Positions 8,699 through 17,050 of a DNA stretch of 64,000 bases are shown piece by piece. The number at the start of each line of letters is the position of its first letter. Position 1 is the first letter of the stretch. The notes under the pieces are model-generated. The model saw nothing but the letters and a program-made list of their open reading frames with translations. It was not told the origin of the DNA and made no database searches. The stretch is taken from assembly GCF_041262165.1 (NCBI RefSeq), contig NZ_JBGCBY010000010.1:186001-250000 (forward strand), written 5' to 3'. The DNA is from Streptacidiphilus sp041262165 (GTDB taxonomy: Bacteria; Actinomycetota; Actinomycetes; Streptomycetales; Streptomycetaceae). The translations under genes were made by a program, and so were the position numbers.

Positions 8699-8720
8699 TT
8701 TACTAGGACGTCCAACTAAA
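8699..8720. promoter_or_regulatory. Imperfect 22-bp palindrome upstream of icmF, candidate operator
   Basis: The sequence is centred on the perfect core GGACGTCC (8706-8713) and extends symmetrically with 18 of 22 bases matching. It lies 52 bases before the icmF start. TACTCT at 8682-8687 just upstream could be a -10 hexamer, which would put the palindrome over the transcription start, as expected for a repressor site of TetR type. Confidence 0.55.
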
Positions 8721-8771
8721 TCACTGTGGACGGCACCACCCCCGCCGCCCGCACTCCAGGAGGACACCACC

Positions 8772-11700
8772 ATGTCCGCTGCCATCGCCGCCGCTCCGCT
8801 CTACCGCGCGCAGAACCCGATCCGCTTCGTCACCGCGTCGAGCCTCTTCGACGGGCACGACGCTTCGATCAACATCATGCGCCGGATCCTCCAGGCCCAG
8901 GGCGCGGAGGTGGTGCACCTCGGCCACAACCGCTCGGTGAGCGAGGTCGTGGACGCCGCGGTCGAGGAGGACGTCCAGGGTGTGGCCGTCAGCTCCTACC
9001 AGGGCGGCCACGTCGAGTACTTCGAGTACCTGGTGCAACTGCTGGCCGAGCGCGGTGCCGGACATGTGAAGGTCTACGGCGGCGGCGGGGGCGTGATCGT
9101 GCCCGAGGAGCGGCAGCGGCTCGCCCGGGCCGGGGTGCGGATCTTCTCTCCGCAGGACGGGCAGCGGCTGGGACTCACCGGCATGATCAACACTCTGGTG
9201 CGGGAGTGCGACGTCCCGCTGTGGGAGGACGCCCCCGCCGAGGTCGCGGACGTCCTCGCCGGACGTCGGCCCGCCCTGGCCCGGCTCATCAGCGGGCTGG
9301 AGGCCGCCGCCGTGCCGGCCCGGGACCTGGAACTGCTGCGCCAGGCCGCGGCCGCGCGCTCGGTTCCCGTACTCGGCATCACCGGCACCGGCGGCTCCGG
9401 CAAGTCGTCCGTCACCGACGAGCTGGTGCGGCGGCTGCGCAGCGACCAGCAGGACAAGTTCCGGGTCGCCGTGCTGGCTGTCGACCCCACCCGGCGGCGC
9501 GGCGGCGGCGCCCTGCTCGGCGACCGGATCCGGATGAACTGCCTGGACGGCGACCGGGTGTTCTTCCGCTCCCTGGCCACCCGGGGCGGGCACGAACTGC
9601 CCGAGGGGCTCGCCGATGCCATCGCCGCCTGCAAGGCCGCCGGCTACGACCTGGTGATCGTGGAGACCCCCGGCATCGGGCAGGGCGACGCCGCCATCGT
9701 CCCCTTCGTGGACGTCTCGCTGTATGTGATGACCCCGGAGTTCGGCGCCGCCTCCCAGCTCGAGAAGATCGACATGCTCGACTTCGCGGACGTGGTGGCC
9801 GTGAACAAGTTCGAGCGGCGCGGCGCCGAGGACGCCATGCGCGACGTCAGCCGCCAACTGGTGCGCAACCGGGAGGCGTTCGGCTCCCGCCCGGAGGAGA
9901 TGCCGGTCTTCGGGACCAGCGCCGCGACCTTCAACGACGACGGCGTCACCGCCCTCTACCAGCACCTGCGCGGACTGCTCGCCGAGCGCGGACTGCCGGC
10001 CGACGCCGGGCTGCTCGCTCCCGTGTCCGTACGCCGGTCCAGCGGCGCCGCCCAGATCGTGCCGCCGGCCCGGGTCCGCTACCTCGCCGAGATCGCCGGC
10101 ACGGTCCGCGACTACCACGCCGAGACGGCGACGCTCGCAGAACAGGCCCGCCGGGCCCAGCGCCTGGCCGCGGTCAGGGACGAGCTGCTTGCCCGCGGAG
10201 CCGGAACCGCCGACATCGACACGCTGCTGGACGACGCGGAGACCCGCCTCGCGCCCGAAGCCCGCCGGAGCCTGCGGGAGTGGCCGGCCACCGCGCGGTC
10301 CTACTCCGGTGACGAACTCGTCGTCACCGTGCGGGACCGCGAACTGCGCACCCCGCTGGTGCGCGAGTCTCTGTCGGGCACCCGGGTCCCCCGGGTGGCC
10401 CTGCCGCGCTTCACCGACCACGGCGACCTGCTGCGGTTCCTGCGCTCGGAGAACCTTCCCGGCCGGTTCCCGTTCACCGCGGGCGTCTTCCCGTTCAAGC
10501 GCGACGGCGAGGACCCCGCCCGGATGTTCGCCGGCGAGGGCGACCCGCAGCGCACCAACCGCCGGTTCCACTACCTGTCCAAGGACAGCGAGGCCACCCG
10601 GCTCTCCACCGCCTTCGACTCGGTGACGCTCTACGGCCGTGACCCGGACCCGCGCCCCGACATCTACGGCAAGGTCGGCACCTCGGGTGTGTCGGTCTCC
10701 ACGCTGGACGACATGAAGGCGCTCTTCGACGGCTTCGACCTGGTCTCGCCGACCACCTCCGTGTCGATGACGATCAACGGTCCCGCACCGACCATTCTGG
10801 CCTTCTTCCTCAACACGGTGATCGACCAGCGGCTCGACGCCCACGCGGCCGAGCACGGCCGGGCGGCCACACCGGAGGAGGCCCGGCAGATCCGGGCGAC
10901 GGCGCTGGCCACCGTCCGGGGCACGGTCCAGGCCGACATCCTGAAGGAGGACCAGGGCCAGAACACCTGCCTGTTCTCCACCGAGTTCAGCCTGCGGATG
11001 ATGGCCGACATCCAGGAGTGGTTCATCGAGAACCAGGTCCGCAACTTCTACTCGGTCTCCATCTCCGGCTACCACATCGCCGAGGCCGGGGCGAACCCGA
11101 TCAGCCAGCTGGCCTTCACCCTCGCCAACGGCTTCACCTACGTCGAGTCCTACCTCGCCCGCGGGATGGACGTCGACGACTTCGCGCCGAACCTGTCCTT
11201 CTTCTTCTCCAACGGAATGGACCCCGAGTACTCCGTCCTCGGCCGGGTCGCCCGCCGGATCTGGGCGGTGGCGATGCGGGAGCGCTACGGCGCCGACGAG
11301 CGCAGCCAGAAGCTGAAGTACCACGTGCAGACCTCCGGGCGCTCGCTGCACGCCCAGGAGATGGACTTCAACGACATCCGCACCACCCTGCAGGCCATGA
11401 TCGCGATCTACGACAACTGCAACAGCCTGCACACCAACGCCTACGACGAGGCGGTCACCACCCCCACCGAGGACTCCGTCCGCCGCGCCCTGGCCATCCA
11501 GCTGATCATCAACCGCGAGTGGGGCCTCGCGATGAACGAGAACCCGCTGCAGGGCTCGTTCGTCATCGACGAGCTCACCGACCTGGTCGAGGAGGCGGTG
11601 CTGCGCGAGTTCGAGCGGATCAGCGAGCGCGGCGGCGTGCTCGGCGCGATGGAGACCGGCTACCAGCGCGGCCGTATCCAGGACGAGTCCATGCTGTACG

Positions 11701-12023
11701 AGCAGCGCAAGCACGACGGCACCCTGCCCATCATCGGCGTCAACACCTTCCTGAAGCCGAACGCCGACGGTGACCAGGAGCAGGCGGTCGTCGAACTGGC
11801 CCGCGCCACCGAGCAGGAGAAGCAGTCCCAGCTGCGGAACGTCCAGGACTTCCAGGCTCGCCACCGCGACGAGGCGCACGCGGCACTGGACGCGCTCAAG
11901 GACGCCGCGACCGGCGGGCGCAACGTCTTCGCCGTGCTGATGGAGGCCGCCAGGGTCTGCTCCCTGCAGCAGGTCACCGAGGCGTTCTTCGAGGTCGGCG
12001 GCGAGTACCGGCGCAACGTCTGA
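8772..12023 (+). CDS. icmF: Fused isobutyryl-CoA mutase (B12 domain, G-protein chaperone, mutase)
   Basis: IcmF interconverts isobutyryl-CoA and n-butyryl-CoA with adenosylcobalamin. At 1083 residues it matches the usual size. Domains in order: a B12-binding domain (about 1-140) with DGHDAS at 27-32 supplying the cobalt-ligand His29; a MeaB-like GTPase chaperone (about 200-420) with Walker A GTGGSGKSS near 205, DPTRRRGGGALLGDR, VETPGIGQGD and NKFE near 344; and a C-terminal mutase barrel. The substrate segment FPFTAGVFPF has the Phe pattern of isobutyryl- rather than methylmalonyl-CoA mutases. ATG 8772 follows GGAGGA. The enzyme links valine and branched-chain fatty-acid catabolism to butyryl-CoA. 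Confidence 0.92.
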   Translation: MSAAIAAAPLYRAQNPIRFVTASSLFDGHDASINIMRRILQAQGAEVVHLGHNRSVSEVVDAAVEEDVQGVAVSSYQGGHVEYFEYLVQLLAERGAGHVKVYGGGGGVIVPEERQRLARAGVRIFSPQDGQRLGLTGMINTLVRECDVPLWEDAPAEVADVLAGRRPALARLISGLEAAAVPARDLELLRQAAAARSVPVLGITGTGGSGKSSVTDELVRRLRSDQQDKFRVAVLAVDPTRRRGGGALLGDRIRMNCLDGDRVFFRSLATRGGHELPEGLADAIAACKAAGYDLVIVETPGIGQGDAAIVPFVDVSLYVMTPEFGAASQLEKIDMLDFADVVAVNKFERRGAEDAMRDVSRQLVRNREAFGSRPEEMPVFGTSAATFNDDGVTALYQHLRGLLAERGLPADAGLLAPVSVRRSSGAAQIVPPARVRYLAEIAGTVRDYHAETATLAEQARRAQRLAAVRDELLARGAGTADIDTLLDDAETRLAPEARRSLREWPATARSYSGDELVVTVRDRELRTPLVRESLSGTRVPRVALPRFTDHGDLLRFLRSENLPGRFPFTAGVFPFKRDGEDPARMFAGEGDPQRTNRRFHYLSKDSEATRLSTAFDSVTLYGRDPDPRPDIYGKVGTSGVSVSTLDDMKALFDGFDLVSPTTSVSMTINGPAPTILAFFLNTVIDQRLDAHAAEHGRAATPEEARQIRATALATVRGTVQADILKEDQGQNTCLFSTEFSLRMMADIQEWFIENQVRNFYSVSISGYHIAEAGANPISQLAFTLANGFTYVESYLARGMDVDDFAPNLSFFFSNGMDPEYSVLGRVARRIWAVAMRERYGADERSQKLKYHVQTSGRSLHAQEMDFNDIRTTLQAMIAIYDNCNSLHTNAYDEAVTTPTEDSVRRALAIQLIINREWGLAMNENPLQGSFVIDELTDLVEEAVLREFERISERGGVLGAMETGYQRGRIQDESMLYEQRKHDGTLPIIGVNTFLKPNADGDQEQAVVELARATEQEKQSQLRNVQDFQARHRDEAHAALDALKDAATGGRNVFAVLMEAARVCSLQQVTEAFFEVGGEYRRNV

Positions 12024-12248
12024 CACAGCAGGCCGCCGGCACAGCAACCTCGGGCGCAGCAAATCCCTGACACAGCACCAGAGACCAGTCACTGCACGCC
12101 TATTGACCCTGTCATGTCCTCCTCCTAGCGTTCACTTTTGGTCGCTTCAGTTTGTTTCAAGGAGAGCGCCACACGTAATCCACCACACACGACCGCTTCG
12201 GCGTGCACCCCCGCCGGAACGGCGAAGCCACCGGAGGGCCGCGCCACC

Positions 12249-14741
12249 ATGCGAACACCGCTGCGCAGCACGCCACGCATCGCAAGGCACACCGCAACCA
12301 GCACCTCCCGGGCCCGAGGCGGAGCCGTCCTGGCCGTCCTCGGGCTCTTCCTCGCCCTCGTCACGGGCACCGTGCCCGCGCGGGCCCTCCCGGCAGCCGC
12401 CGCCGCTGTCACCACCGCGATCACCGTCGACGGCTCCGGCACCGGCCGGACCTTCGACGGGATCGGCGCCATCAGCGGCGGCGGCGGCAACTCCCGCCTG
12501 CTGCTCGACTACCCCGAGCCCCAGCGCTCCCAGGTCCTCGACTACCTGTTCAAGCCCGACTACGGCGCGGCCCTGCAGATCCTCAAGGTCGAGATCGGCG
12601 GCGACACCAACTCCACCGACGGCGCCGAGTCGAGCATCGAGCACACCCGGGGCACGGTGAACTGCTCCAACGGCTACGAGTGGTGGCTGATGGAGCAGGC
12701 CAAGGCACGCAACCCCGGCATCAAGCTGTACGCACTCTCGTGGGGCGCACCGGGCTGGGTCGGCAACGGCAACTTCTGGTCCCAGGACATGGTGGACTAC
12801 CTGGTCTCCTGGCTCGGCTGCGCGCAGCAGCACGGCCTGACCATCGACTACCTCGGCGGCTGGAACGAGCGCAGCTACAACGCCGCCTGGTACGAGAACC
12901 TGCACTCCACCCTGGCCGCCAAGGGCTTCGGCAGCACCAAGGTGGTCGGCGCCGACGACAACTGGTCCATCGCCACCGCGATGCGCAGCGACAGCGCCCT
13001 CAACTCGGCCGTCGACATCATCGGCGTGCACTACCCCTGCAGCTACATGTCCGCCATGACGAGTTGCGGCACCACCTCCGACGCACTCGCCACCGGCAAA
13101 CAGCTGTGGGCGAGCGAGAACGGCTCCGAGGACGCCGAGACCGGGGCCCCGCCGATGGCCCGCGCCATCAACCGCGGCTACCTCGACGCCAAGCTGACCG
13201 CCTTCATCAACTGGCCCCTGGTGGCCGCGCTGTACCAGAACCTCGGGTTCAACACGATGGGCCTGGTGACCGCCAACCAGCCCTGGTCCGGCGCCTACAC
13301 CGTCGGACGCAGCCTGTGGGCGACCGCGCAGACCACCCAGTTCACCGCACCGGGTTGGAAGTACCTCGACCCGTCCTCCGGCTACCTCGGCGGCAACCGG
13401 TCCAACGGCAGCTACGTCAGCTACGCCGCCCCGGGTAAGGCGGCCTGGAGCACCGTCTTCGAGACCATGGACGCCACCGCCGCACAGACCGTCAGCCTCC
13501 AGGTGACCGGCGGGCTCCCGGCCGGCGCGCTGCACGTCTGGTCCACCGACTTCTCCAGCAACACCGCGACCGCGCACCTGGTTCCCGGCGCCGACCTCAC
13601 CGCGACCGCGGGGACCTACCAACTCACCCTGCAGCCCGGCCACATCTACACCGTGACCACCACGACCGGGCAGAACTCCGGTGCGGTGGCCGGCCCGCAG
13701 CGCGGCGTACTCCAACTCCCCTACACGGACAGCCTGGCAGGCACGGCAACCGGCCAGGAGGCACGCTACTTCGCGGCGATGAACGGGGCGTTCGAGACCG
13801 AGGCGTGCGGCGGCGGCCGCTCCGGACGGTGCCTGCGCCAGCAGGCGGCGCAGACCCCGATCCGCTGGACCAACGAGTCCGCCGACCAGCCCTACACCAT
13901 GATGGGCGACCTGAGCTGGGCCGACTACACCGTCAGCTCGGACGTGCTGCTGGAGCAGCCGGGCTCGGTCGAGGTGCTCGGCCGGGTCGGCACCCAGGGC
14001 CGCAACAACAACGGCCTGAACGCGTACCACCTGCGGGTCAGCGACACCGGCGCCTGGTCGCTGCTGAAGACCGACACCAGCTGGAACTTCACCACTCTGG
14101 CGAGCGGCACGACCACCCGGCTCGGCACCAACACCTGGCACAACCTCGCGCTGTCCTTCCAGGGCAGCACCATCACCGCGAAGCTGGACGGGGCGACCCT
14201 CGGCACGGTGACCGACGGCAGCTACGCCGCAGGGCAGGTCGCGCTCGGGACTGCGGGTTACTACGGCGCCCAGTTCAGCAACCTGAGCATCACCCCCGGC
14301 ACGACGGCCGCACTCGACGGTGTCTACCGGCTCGTCAACGCCAACAGCAGCCAGGTACTCGACGCCTCCGGCAACGGGACCGCCGACGGCACGCCGATCA
14401 TCCAGTGGACGTCCAACGGCGGCGCCAACCAGCAGTGGCGGCTGACATCCACCGGTAACGGCTACTACACCGTGACCGGTGTCGCCAGCGGCAAGGTGCT
14501 GGACGTGCCCAAGCTGAGCACGGTGCCGGGAACGCAACTGGACCTGTGGACCGGCAACGGGGGCGCCAACCAGCAGTGGCTGGTGGTTCCGGCCGGATCG
14601 GGACGGTACACGCTGGAGTCCCGCTCGGACGCACAACTCGTGGACGTCAACGGCGCGTCGCTCACCGTCGGCGCCTCGGTGATCCAGTGGCCGGCCAACG
14701 GCGGCACGAACCAGCTCTGGCAGCTGGTGAAGATCGGCTGA
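12249..14741 (+). CDS. Secreted GH59 galactocerebrosidase-like glycoside hydrolase with C-terminal ricin-type lectin domain
   Basis: An 830-residue exported protein. Residues 1-45 look like a signal peptide (Arg-rich n-region, AVLAVLGLFLALV core, ending ARALPAAAAA). The catalytic part closely follows animal galactocerebrosidase: FDGIGAISGGGGNSRLL, YLFKPDYGAALQILKVEIGGD, the acid/base Glu207 in WNERSYN, and the nucleophile Glu290 in WASENGSE. A lectin-like beta domain follows. Residues about 690-830 form a ricin-B trefoil with three Q-x-W repeats (NQQWRL, NQQWLV, NQLWQL). The family removes beta-galactose from galactosylceramide and related substrates. ATG 12249 follows GGAGGG. The real substrate is unknown. 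Confidence 0.88.
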   Translation: MRTPLRSTPRIARHTATSTSRARGGAVLAVLGLFLALVTGTVPARALPAAAAAVTTAITVDGSGTGRTFDGIGAISGGGGNSRLLLDYPEPQRSQVLDYLFKPDYGAALQILKVEIGGDTNSTDGAESSIEHTRGTVNCSNGYEWWLMEQAKARNPGIKLYALSWGAPGWVGNGNFWSQDMVDYLVSWLGCAQQHGLTIDYLGGWNERSYNAAWYENLHSTLAAKGFGSTKVVGADDNWSIATAMRSDSALNSAVDIIGVHYPCSYMSAMTSCGTTSDALATGKQLWASENGSEDAETGAPPMARAINRGYLDAKLTAFINWPLVAALYQNLGFNTMGLVTANQPWSGAYTVGRSLWATAQTTQFTAPGWKYLDPSSGYLGGNRSNGSYVSYAAPGKAAWSTVFETMDATAAQTVSLQVTGGLPAGALHVWSTDFSSNTATAHLVPGADLTATAGTYQLTLQPGHIYTVTTTTGQNSGAVAGPQRGVLQLPYTDSLAGTATGQEARYFAAMNGAFETEACGGGRSGRCLRQQAAQTPIRWTNESADQPYTMMGDLSWADYTVSSDVLLEQPGSVEVLGRVGTQGRNNNGLNAYHLRVSDTGAWSLLKTDTSWNFTTLASGTTTRLGTNTWHNLALSFQGSTITAKLDGATLGTVTDGSYAAGQVALGTAGYYGAQFSNLSITPGTTAALDGVYRLVNANSSQVLDASGNGTADGTPIIQWTSNGGANQQWRLTSTGNGYYTVTGVASGKVLDVPKLSTVPGTQLDLWTGNGGANQQWLVVPAGSGRYTLESRSDAQLVDVNGASLTVGASVIQWPANGGTNQLWQLVKIG

Positions 14742-14832
14742 GCCGGAGCGAGCTAGTTCCCAGATCGTGAATGCCGGGCGAGGGGGTCCGCGGCGGAAAG
14801 ACATGCTTTCCGGTCAAATGCCGCTGACCCCC

Positions 14833-14862
14833 TTGTCCGGCGACCCCACGGCTCACTAGCTT
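14833..14862 (+). promoter_or_regulatory. Candidate promoter of the ebo-type operon
   Basis: TTGTCC (14833-14838) and TAGCTT (14857-14862) are separated by 18 bases and lie about 110 bases before the first ebo-type gene. It is the best housekeeping-like promoter in the 231-bp gap after the GH59 gene. Confidence 0.4.
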
Positions 14863-14972
14863 GTTCGCGGAACTGACGAGCCCTCAACCGTCGCCCTCAT
14901 CGCCCCAGGCACACGGCAACCACCCCTCCGCGGCGCACCACGTGACCACGATCGGATCGGGAAGAGGACTCC

Positions 14973-16154
14973 TTGGACGTCGACGGAATCCGCGCGGAGA
15001 CCGAGCGGGTGGGGGTGTGGTTCGTCGGGGCCAGAGGATCGGTGGCGACCACGGCGATCGCCGGCGCGGCAGCGGTCAACGCGGGACTGGCCGGGCAGAC
15101 CGGGCTGGTCACCGAGCTGCCCGGCTTCCCGCAGGACGCGCTCCCGCCGCTGGCCGGACTGGTCTTCGGCGGCCATGACGTCGCGACCACCCCGCTGCTC
15201 AAGCGCGCGGAGCAGCTGGCCCAGGGCGGCGTCCTGCCGACCGGCCTGCCCGCGATGGTCCGCGGCGAACTCGACGCGGCGGACGCCGAGATCAGACCCG
15301 GCGTCCCGAACGGCGTCCCCGGGCCGCAGGCCGAGGAGTCGGCCAGACTGTGCACGGACATCCGCGACTTCCGCGCCCGGCACCGGCTGTCGCGGGTCGT
15401 GGTGGTCGACGTCTCCTCCACCGAACCGCCGGCGGCCCCGCACCCGGCCCACCACTCCGCCGAGGCCCTGGCGCCGGCGCTGGACGGGCCCGACCCCGTC
15501 CTCCCGCCCAGCGCCCTCTACGCGCACGCCGCGATCCGGTCCGGAAGCTCCCACGTCGGATTCACGCCCTCGACCGGGGTCCGGCTGCCGGCCCTCGCCG
15601 AACTCGCGCTGAGCTGCGGCGTTCCCTACGCGGGATACGACGGCAAGACGGGCGAGACCCTGGTGAAGTCGGTGCTGGCTCCGCTGTTCTCGACGAGGGC
15701 CCTGAAGGTGCGCTCGTGGTCCGGGGTGAACCTGCTCGGCGGCGGCGACGGCGCCACGCTGGCCTCCCCGGAAGCGGCCGCCAGCAAGATGCAGTCCAAG
15801 CAGCGCGGGCTGGAGGCGATGCTGTCCGGTCCGGTCGAGGGCGCGGTGCACATCGACAACGTGCCGGAACTGGGCGACTGGAAGACCGCCTGGGACCACA
15901 TCTCCTTCGAGGGCTTCCTCGGTGTCCGGATGACGATGTCCTTCACCTGGGCGGGCTGCGACTCCGCGCTGGCCGCCCCACTGGTGCTCGACCTGGCCCG
16001 GCTCACAGCCGCAGCCCACGCGGCCGGACGGTCAGGCCCGCTGCCGGAACTGGCCTTCTTCTTCAAGGAGCCGCTGGGCACGGACGAGCACCGGCTGCTC
16101 CCCCAGTACGAGTTACTGCGCGCCTTCGCCGGGTCGCTGGGGCGGCCCCGGTGA
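14973..16154 (+). CDS. Inositol-3-phosphate synthase family protein, first gene of an ebo-type operon
   Basis: A 393-residue member of the myo-inositol-1-phosphate synthase family, NAD-dependent sugar-phosphate cyclases. Visible are the NAD loop GVWFVGARGSVATTAIAG, VVVVDVSSTEP, GYDGKTGETLVKS, SWSGVNLLGGGDGATLA and IDNVPELGDWKTAWDHISFEGFLG. The TTG start is chosen for AGAGGA just upstream; GTG 15010 is an alternative. Its stop overlaps the UbiA gene start (GTGA). In described ebo clusters a dehydroquinate-synthase-like cyclase (EboD) occurs; none is present here, so this cyclase may take its role. That is inference; the product may not be inositol phosphate. Confidence 0.85.
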   Translation: MDVDGIRAETERVGVWFVGARGSVATTAIAGAAAVNAGLAGQTGLVTELPGFPQDALPPLAGLVFGGHDVATTPLLKRAEQLAQGGVLPTGLPAMVRGELDAADAEIRPGVPNGVPGPQAEESARLCTDIRDFRARHRLSRVVVVDVSSTEPPAAPHPAHHSAEALAPALDGPDPVLPPSALYAHAAIRSGSSHVGFTPSTGVRLPALAELALSCGVPYAGYDGKTGETLVKSVLAPLFSTRALKVRSWSGVNLLGGGDGATLASPEAAASKMQSKQRGLEAMLSGPVEGAVHIDNVPELGDWKTAWDHISFEGFLGVRMTMSFTWAGCDSALAAPLVLDLARLTAAAHAAGRSGPLPELAFFFKEPLGTDEHRLLPQYELLRAFAGSLGRPR

Positions 16155-17050
16155 AGGCCCTGCCCCGCACCGCGGACCTGCTCGACCTGGTCAGGGCGCC
16201 CGCAGCGCTCACCGTGCCCGGCGACTGCGTGGTCGGCGCGGCGGCGGCCGGTTTCCCCTTCGGAGCCGCCGCCACCGCCGGACTGGCCGGCTCGTCGGCG
16301 CTGCTCTACTGGTCCGGGATGGCGCTCAACGACTACGCCGACCGGGACCTCGACCGGCAGCAGCGACCTGAACGTCCATTACCTTCGGGTCGAGTGACCG
16401 AACGTCAGGCCCTGGCACTGGCCGTGTCGCTGAGCGCGGCGGGCCTGGGCCTGGCCGCGGCGTGCGGCGGCACACGGGCGCTGGCCGTCGCCGCCCCGCT
16501 CGCCGCAGCGGTGTGGAGCTACGACCTGTGGGGGAAGTCGACGCCCCTCGCCGGACCGCTGATGGCGGCCTGCCGCACCCTGGACGTGCTGCTCGGCGCG
16601 GGCAGCGGGCGGATGCGAGCGGCGCTGCCGGCCGCTCTCACGGTCGGCGCGCACACCCTGGTGGTGATGCGGCTCAGCTCCGGTGAGGTGGGCGGGGGCA
16701 CTCGGGTCGTCCCGGCAGGTGCCTTGGCCGGGACCGGAGCAGTCCTCGCCCTGGGCTTCCTGATCCGAAGCGGCGCGGACGACGATCGGGCGTCCGTCCG
16801 GTGGCGGGCCGCTCCCGCCGCGCTCTACGCGGCCACCGCAGTGCCGCCGCAGCTCGCCGCCCTGCGCGCCCCCGACGGCCCGAAGCTGCGCGCGGCGACC
16901 GGCGCGGCCATCCACTCCCTGATCCCGCTGCAGGCGCTGCTCGCCGCAGCGTCCTCGCGCCGGGGACGCACTGCCGCGCTGCTGTCCGGAGCAGTCATCA
17001 CGCTGCTGCCGCTCGCGCGGTGGCTGGGGCGAAAGGCATCCGTCACGTGA
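16151..17050 (+). CDS. eboC: UbiA-like membrane prenyltransferase EboC
   Basis: A 299-residue membrane protein with about 8-9 hydrophobic helices. It has the first Asp-rich motif of the UbiA family, NDYADRDLD (about residues 60-68), and a second, weaker motif YDLWGKSTPLAGPLMAACR that keeps only one Asp. UbiA enzymes transfer prenyl groups to acceptors; EboC homologues in cyanobacteria act with the other Ebo proteins in moving a metabolite to the periplasm, but their chemistry is unknown. The start overlaps the previous stop (GTGA at 16151-16154), and its own stop overlaps the next start. Confidence 0.88.
   Translation: MKALPRTADLLDLVRAPAALTVPGDCVVGAAAAGFPFGAAATAGLAGSSALLYWSGMALNDYADRDLDRQQRPERPLPSGRVTERQALALAVSLSAAGLGLAAACGGTRALAVAAPLAAAVWSYDLWGKSTPLAGPLMAACRTLDVLLGAGSGRMRAALPAALTVGAHTLVVMRLSSGEVGGGTRVVPAGALAGTGAVLALGFLIRSGADDDRASVRWRAAPAALYAATAVPPQLAALRAPDGPKLRAATGAAIHSLIPLQALLAAASSRRGRTAALLSGAVITLLPLARWLGRKASVT

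Noticed and set aside
8721..12092. 1123-codon open frame antisense to icmF
   Set aside because: It mirrors the icmF gene in the complementary frame, an effect of G/C at third positions; it has no motifs and no ribosome-binding site, while the plus-strand gene has a full set of domain signatures.
12147..14804. 885-codon open frame antisense to the GH59 gene
   Set aside because: Same GC-bias shadow; the plus strand encodes the GH59 catalytic and lectin motifs.
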